A stretch of 32,998 nucleotides of DNA from Candidatus Solibacter sp. (GTDB taxonomy: Bacteria > Acidobacteriota > Terriglobia > Bryobacterales > Bryobacteraceae), in assembly GCA_025463045.1 (NCBI GenBank), contig JAOAPT010000854.1, positions 1-32,998 on the forward strand, read 5' to 3'. The notes beneath the pieces are model-generated. The model was not told where the DNA came from, made no database searches, and worked only from the letters and a program-made list of their open reading frames with translations. Made by a program: the position numbers and the translations under genes. Of the stretch, positions 29,141-32,998 are shown piece after piece; positions within the stretch are counted from its first letter, which is position 1; every line of letters starts with the position of its first letter.

Positions 29141-30304
29141 TTATAAGAGCGCGATCACCGCAGTCGCGGCCGAGAGCCCGAACTTCTGAGCGGCCGACTT
29201 CAGCGCCTCGCCGAGCAGGCCTTTCAACCCGGCGGTCAGAGTGTCGGTTCCCGCCAATTGCGCGACCAGGGTAGCTCCGCGGAGGCGCTCGAACTCGGTT
29301 TTGAGTGCGGGGTTCGCTCCGGATGCGGTGTGATCGTCATCTCGCTTCGGTTTGCCGAAGGGCAGACCCGCTACTGTGCCTTCGACGCTGCCCTGGCTTC
29401 CGAACGTGAAGGCCACGCCTGACGGGGTCATCAGGACCGCGCCCAACGTGTAATCGATGTTGTCGAAGCCGCTATCGTGCGCGTGGCTGGAGAAACTGAA
29501 CGCACCACTCTCGGTGACCACCAGATGCGCGGAACCGCCGAGCGGTAGGCCGCTCTTCAACTGCGTGGTTCCATCGCCGTCGATGGCATCGAAGGAGAGA
29601 ACGTCCGAGGGATTCAACTGGAAGATCGGGCCGATATTGCGGCCGGCGATATCGGCGCCGAACGCGTCGCCGTTCCTTGTGGTGACGATCATAGTGTTGC
29701 CGTTGGTCACAACGAACCGGTCCTGCGGGTTGAATGCCATGCGCGATCCACCGAACTTGAAGATTGGTCCGATGCCGTGGCCCGAGACGTCGGCGCCGAA
29801 TACGTCGCCATTCTGGGTGGTGACGATCAGGGTGTTGCCGGCGGTCACCACGAAGCGGTCCTGCGGATTAAACGCCATCCGGGAGCCTGTGAACTTGAAC
29901 GGCGGACCGATGTCGCGCCCGGTGATCTCGTGGCCGAAGACATCGCCATTCTGAGTGGTGACGATCAGCTTATTGCCGATCGTGGTGACGAAGCGATCCT
30001 GCGGATTGAATGCCGCCCGGGCGCCGGTGAACTGGAAGGGCTGGCCGATCTCGATGCCCGTCACATCGTGCCCGAATACGGCTCCATTTTGAGTGGTCAC
30101 CATGAGCCGGTTGCCCATGGTCACCACGAAACGGTCCTGGGGATTGAAAGCGGCCCTTGAGCCGCTGAATTGAAACGCATCGCCGGCGTGATGACCGGAG
30201 AGGTCGTGGCCGAAGACACTGCCGTCCTGAGTGGTAACGACGATTCGTCCGCCGAGGGTAACGACGAAGCGATCCTGTGGGTTAAACGCAATTTTGTTGG
30301 ACAT
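29141..30304 (-). CDS. Repeat protein with five ~46-aa propeller-like repeats and an unassigned C-terminal domain
   Basis: Start 30304 with SD AAAGGTGA. Five copies of AFNPQDRFVVTxGNxLIVTTQNGDVFGxDVxGxxIGPxFKFxGSRM. Confidence 0.85.
   Translation of the reverse strand: MSNKIAFNPQDRFVVTLGGRIVVTTQDGSVFGHDLSGHHAGDAFQFSGSRAAFNPQDRFVVTMGNRLMVTTQNGAVFGHDVTGIEIGQPFQFTGARAAFNPQDRFVTTIGNKLIVTTQNGDVFGHEITGRDIGPPFKFTGSRMAFNPQDRFVVTAGNTLIVTTQNGDVFGADVSGHGIGPIFKFGGSRMAFNPQDRFVVTNGNTMIVTTRNGDAFGADIAGRNIGPIFQLNPSDVLSFDAIDGDGTTQLKSGLPLGGSAHLVVTESGAFSFSSHAHDSGFDNIDYTLGAVLMTPSGVAFTFGSQGSVEGTVAGLPFGKPKRDDDHTASGANPALKTEFERLRGATLVAQLAGTDTLTAGLKGLLGEALKSAAQKFGLSAATAVIALL
29600..30289 (-). repeat. Five tandem ~138-bp coding repeats
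   Basis: The conserved motif FNPQDRFV recurs every 46 codons, five times, in the minus-strand ORF. Confidence 0.85.
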
Positions 30305-30373
30305 AAGAATTTCACCTTTCATCCGTAAAGCTCCGGGAAACGGAAAACCCCGCCACCTGACGCGGAGAAAGTT

Positions 30374-30690
30374 GTGGAGAATAGTCCAATGTGGCTCGAT
30401 GTCTCTGCAATGGCCGTGCTGCTCACGCTGGGGAACTTGAAATTCCGGCACTTCGAGCCGCAAATGCCGCTGTGGCGTCGCGTGCTGAAGGTCGTCCTCT
30501 TACTCGGCCTGACTGCGATCGTTTCGTTTACTTCGGCCGAACGGGTGTCCTCATCGTATTCGGTCTGGCGCTGCTGCCCGTGATCTACATCCAAGCGATT
30601 TGGCTGCCGCGCCACGGCGTGAACGGCTGGACGGGCGAACCCCGCGAGAAGTATTACGCGCTGCGGGGGTGGCCTTACTCTTCTTTGAAC
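30374..30690 (+). pseudogene. Small membrane protein gene split by a frameshift
   Basis: MENSPMWLDVSAMAVLLTLGNLKFRHFEPQMPLWRRVLKVVLLLGLTAIVSF (frame of 30374) continues as YFGRTGVLIVFGLALLPVIYIQAIWLPRHGVNGWTGEPREKYYALRGW (frame of 30391); switch near 30525-30540. Confidence 0.65.
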
Positions 30691-32998
30691 AGTGGACGGC
30701 CTCCGAGGGACGTCTTGAAGCCGTAGATCGCCATCAGGCTGACGACCAGGATCGGCAGGAAGGCGACTCCGGCGTACCAGGCGGAAAAGTCGAGCGCTGC
30801 GCCGGCGGCAAGCGCCTGGCCGGTGGCGGAGGCCACCATGGCGGCGAGCAGGCCGAAGCGCAGCAGGGCGAAACCGAAGACGGCGAAAGCGACGGCGTTG
30901 AGCGGATAGTCCACCCATGGGGTCGTGGTGCCGGTGGTCAGCGCGAAGGTGATGATCAGGACGAAGACGGCGGCGGCGATCCATTCTTTGCGGAGGATCA
31001 CGCGCAGAATGAAAATCATGAAAAAGAAAAGCAGTGCGGTAAAGATGGCGGCGGGGATCGCCATCAACAGCGTTGCCAGCTCCATCCGGATACCAACCAG
31101 GGGAGCGAGCGGCGGGAAGAGCGGCTGCCGATTATTGCCATGAAGCGCGACGGAGAGAAACGTGGTGAGCTGTAGCACGAGGCCGAGCACGACGCCGTAG
31201 AGCAGGTCGCGGCCGACCAGCGGATCGCCCGGACCGCGCGAAGTGTAGCGGGTCCAGGAAATGATGGTCGTGGGCCAGCGGCGGCGCACCCACGGTTCGA
31301 GTGCGACGTACAGGCCCCAGCAGAGCAGGGCATTGAGCAGCGCGCCGGAGACGGCCAGCCAGAAGAGGGAGATTTCGCCGAGGGTGGCGGTGTGGTGCAT
31401 AGCGAACATCGAGGCTGCGGCCATGCACAGGAAATAGATCGCGGCGAGGCGGAACGCGCTGCGCATGTCGCCTTTGCCGCCTTTCATGTTGCGCCATGCC
31501 AGGATGCCGGATGCCACGATGACGGTGTAGACGATGACCAGGATCGGCATCTGGTTGCCGCTCGACGGCGCGGGCATACGACCGGGGACGGTCCACGGTC
31601 CGACGATGCGGAAGGAGACGGGGCGTCCGCGCCAGGCGGTCGCCTCGACGCGGAGTTTCGCGCCGCTGGCTGTGTCGACGCCGGTCCAGGCGGCGCGCGC
31701 GTCCCAGTTGGCGAGCGGGGTCCACGCGGGTTCGGTTGGCTGAAAGCTTGCCATTTCGAGCCCGGCGGCTTGGAAGAGACGATTCCAATCGAACGGTGCG
31801 GCGGGCGGAGCGGGTTTTTCAACCTGCGGAGGCACCACGTCCAGGGCCAGCAGTTTGCCGTCCGGATTCGTCTCCAGGCGGATCATGCCGGATTGTTCCA
31901 TGGGCGGATCGTTGTAATCCACGCTCACGTTGAAGCGGCGCGTGGCGGTCAGCGGCTGCGGGCTTTCGCGATACCAGAACTTGACGATGGGGGGCTGTCC
32001 AGCGGCGGGATTCTTCCAGCGGGCATCGGCCTCTTTGAAGTGGAGGCTGGCGTACTTCTGGTAGTTGTCGTCGTAGCCCAGGCCCCACACGGCGTCGGCG
32101 GGTTTCGTGGTGTAGCCGAAGTCCCGCAGGATGGTACGTGCGTCGCGGGTGAGCGCGTCGGGCGAGTTTTCCAGGTTGAGCTTCGAGAGGATGCACTGGG
32201 AGGGTCCGATGACGATCGCGGCCCCGAGCAGCACGACGGCCGTTGCGAGCCAGGCGATGGCGACCTTGGGTTCGAGGCCTTCGGTATCGCCGGCGGCGGC
32301 GACGAGTTCGGGCGAGGGCGTCTCGCCGGCGGCCAGCGCGGCGGCCAGCGGATCGCCGCCGGGAAGTCCGGCAGCGACGGTGAGTGCCGATCCGGGGCGC
32401 TGACGGGGATCGGGCTGAAGACAGCGCAGAATGACGCGCTCCACGGTCGGGTCGAGATCGCGCACCATGGAGGTGATGCTGAGCGGCGATGCCTTTTCCT
32501 GCATCTGCATGAGCTCGATCATCGACGAGGCTTCGAATGCGCGGCGTCCGGTGAAAATTTCGTAGAGCAGGAGTCCGAGCGCGTAGATATCGCTCTTGAT
32601 GGTGACTTCGGTGCCGGCCAGTTGCTCTGGCGACATATAGGCGGGCGTGCCGCTGCGCACGTCGCCCTGGAGCTGCTCGGCGAGTCCGGCGAGTCCGAAA
32701 TCCATGATGATGACCTGTCCGCGGCCATCGATCATCACGTTGGCGGGCTTGAGGTCGCGGTGGAGGACGCCCTTGTCATGGGCGGCGGCAAGTCCGGCGC
32801 AGAGTTTGCGCGCGGTCTCGACGCCCTTGTCGACGGGCAGGCGGCCGATGCGGCGGAGCAGAGAACCGAGATCCTCGCCATCGACGAACTCCATCGAGAT
32901 GTAGTGGAGCCCTTCGGCGACGCCGACGTCGTAGACGCGGCAGATGTTGGGATGCGTGACCTGGCGCGCGACGCGTACTTCGTTGTAGAAGCGGGCAA
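30675..32998 (-). CDS. Serine/threonine protein kinase with large polytopic membrane C-terminal region; 5' end outside window
   Basis: Frame open to window edge (ARFYNEVRVARQVTHPNICRVYDVGVAEGLHYISMEFVDGEDL). HRDLKPANVMID, DFGLAG, GTPAYMSPEQL, SDIYALGLLLYEIFTGRRAF; many TM segments after about residue 210. Confidence 0.93.
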   Translation of the reverse strand, partial: ARFYNEVRVARQVTHPNICRVYDVGVAEGLHYISMEFVDGEDLGSLLRRIGRLPVDKGVETARKLCAGLAAAHDKGVLHRDLKPANVMIDGRGQVIIMDFGLAGLAEQLQGDVRSGTPAYMSPEQLAGTEVTIKSDIYALGLLLYEIFTGRRAFEASSMIELMQMQEKASPLSITSMVRDLDPTVERVILRCLQPDPRQRPGSALTVAAGLPGGDPLAAALAAGETPSPELVAAAGDTEGLEPKVAIAWLATAVVLLGAAIVIGPSQCILSKLNLENSPDALTRDARTILRDFGYTTKPADAVWGLGYDDNYQKYASLHFKEADARWKNPAAGQPPIVKFWYRESPQPLTATRRFNVSVDYNDPPMEQSGMIRLETNPDGKLLALDVVPPQVEKPAPPAAPFDWNRLFQAAGLEMASFQPTEPAWTPLANWDARAAWTGVDTASGAKLRVEATAWRGRPVSFRIVGPWTVPGRMPAPSSGNQMPILVIVYTVIVASGILAWRNMKGGKGDMRSAFRLAAIYFLCMAAASMFAMHHTATLGEISLFWLAVSGALLNALLCWGLYVALEPWVRRRWPTTIISWTRYTSRGPGDPLVGRDLLYGVVLGLVLQLTTFLSVALHGNNRQPLFPPLAPLVGIRMELATLLMAIPAAIFTALLFFFMIFILRVILRKEWIAAAVFVLIITFALTTGTTTPWVDYPLNAVAFAVFGFALLRFGLLAAMVASATGQALAAGAALDFSAWYAGVAFLPILVVSLMAIYGFKTSLGGRPLFKEE

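Overview
High-GC bacterial chromosome window. TIGR03436 VWA, TIGR03437 Soli_Cterm, PEP-CTERM and BON-domain proteins suggest an Acidobacteriota (Solibacter/Bryobacter-like) genome; this taxonomy is inference. Left part: the 3' end of a discoidin-like/fucosidase-like gene, a GT2 glycosyltransferase, an 18-aa lysine-rich micro-ORF, thiC, a double-BON protein, a polytopic membrane protein, and a molybdenum cofactor operon (moeA-moaC-mogA plus a VWA protein). Centre: a LuxR-type response regulator divergent, across a ~0.5 kb AT-rich region, from a PilZ gene and a Tad/Flp pilus operon (GT-C-like membrane protein, flp, cpaB, cpaC, cpaE, cpaF, tadB, tadC). The operon continues into two unannotated tandem paralogous ~31-aa single-TM microproteins, then an alpha/alpha-toroid (prenyltransferase/squalene-cyclase repeat) protein, a DUF362 lipoprotein, a second GT-C-like membrane protein and a small overlapping ORF. 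Right part: a DUF5658-like protein, a TIGR03437 protein, an FHA-adenylate cyclase, a five-repeat propeller-like protein and an incomplete membrane Ser/Thr kinase. Interspersed there are at least four frame-disrupted genes (two PEP-CTERM-type, one uracil-DNA-glycosylase-like, one membrane protein). Best candidates for something undescribed: the tandem Arg-tailed microproteins and the toroid/DUF362/GT-C module attached to the Tad operon, and the five-repeat protein with an unassigned C-terminal domain.
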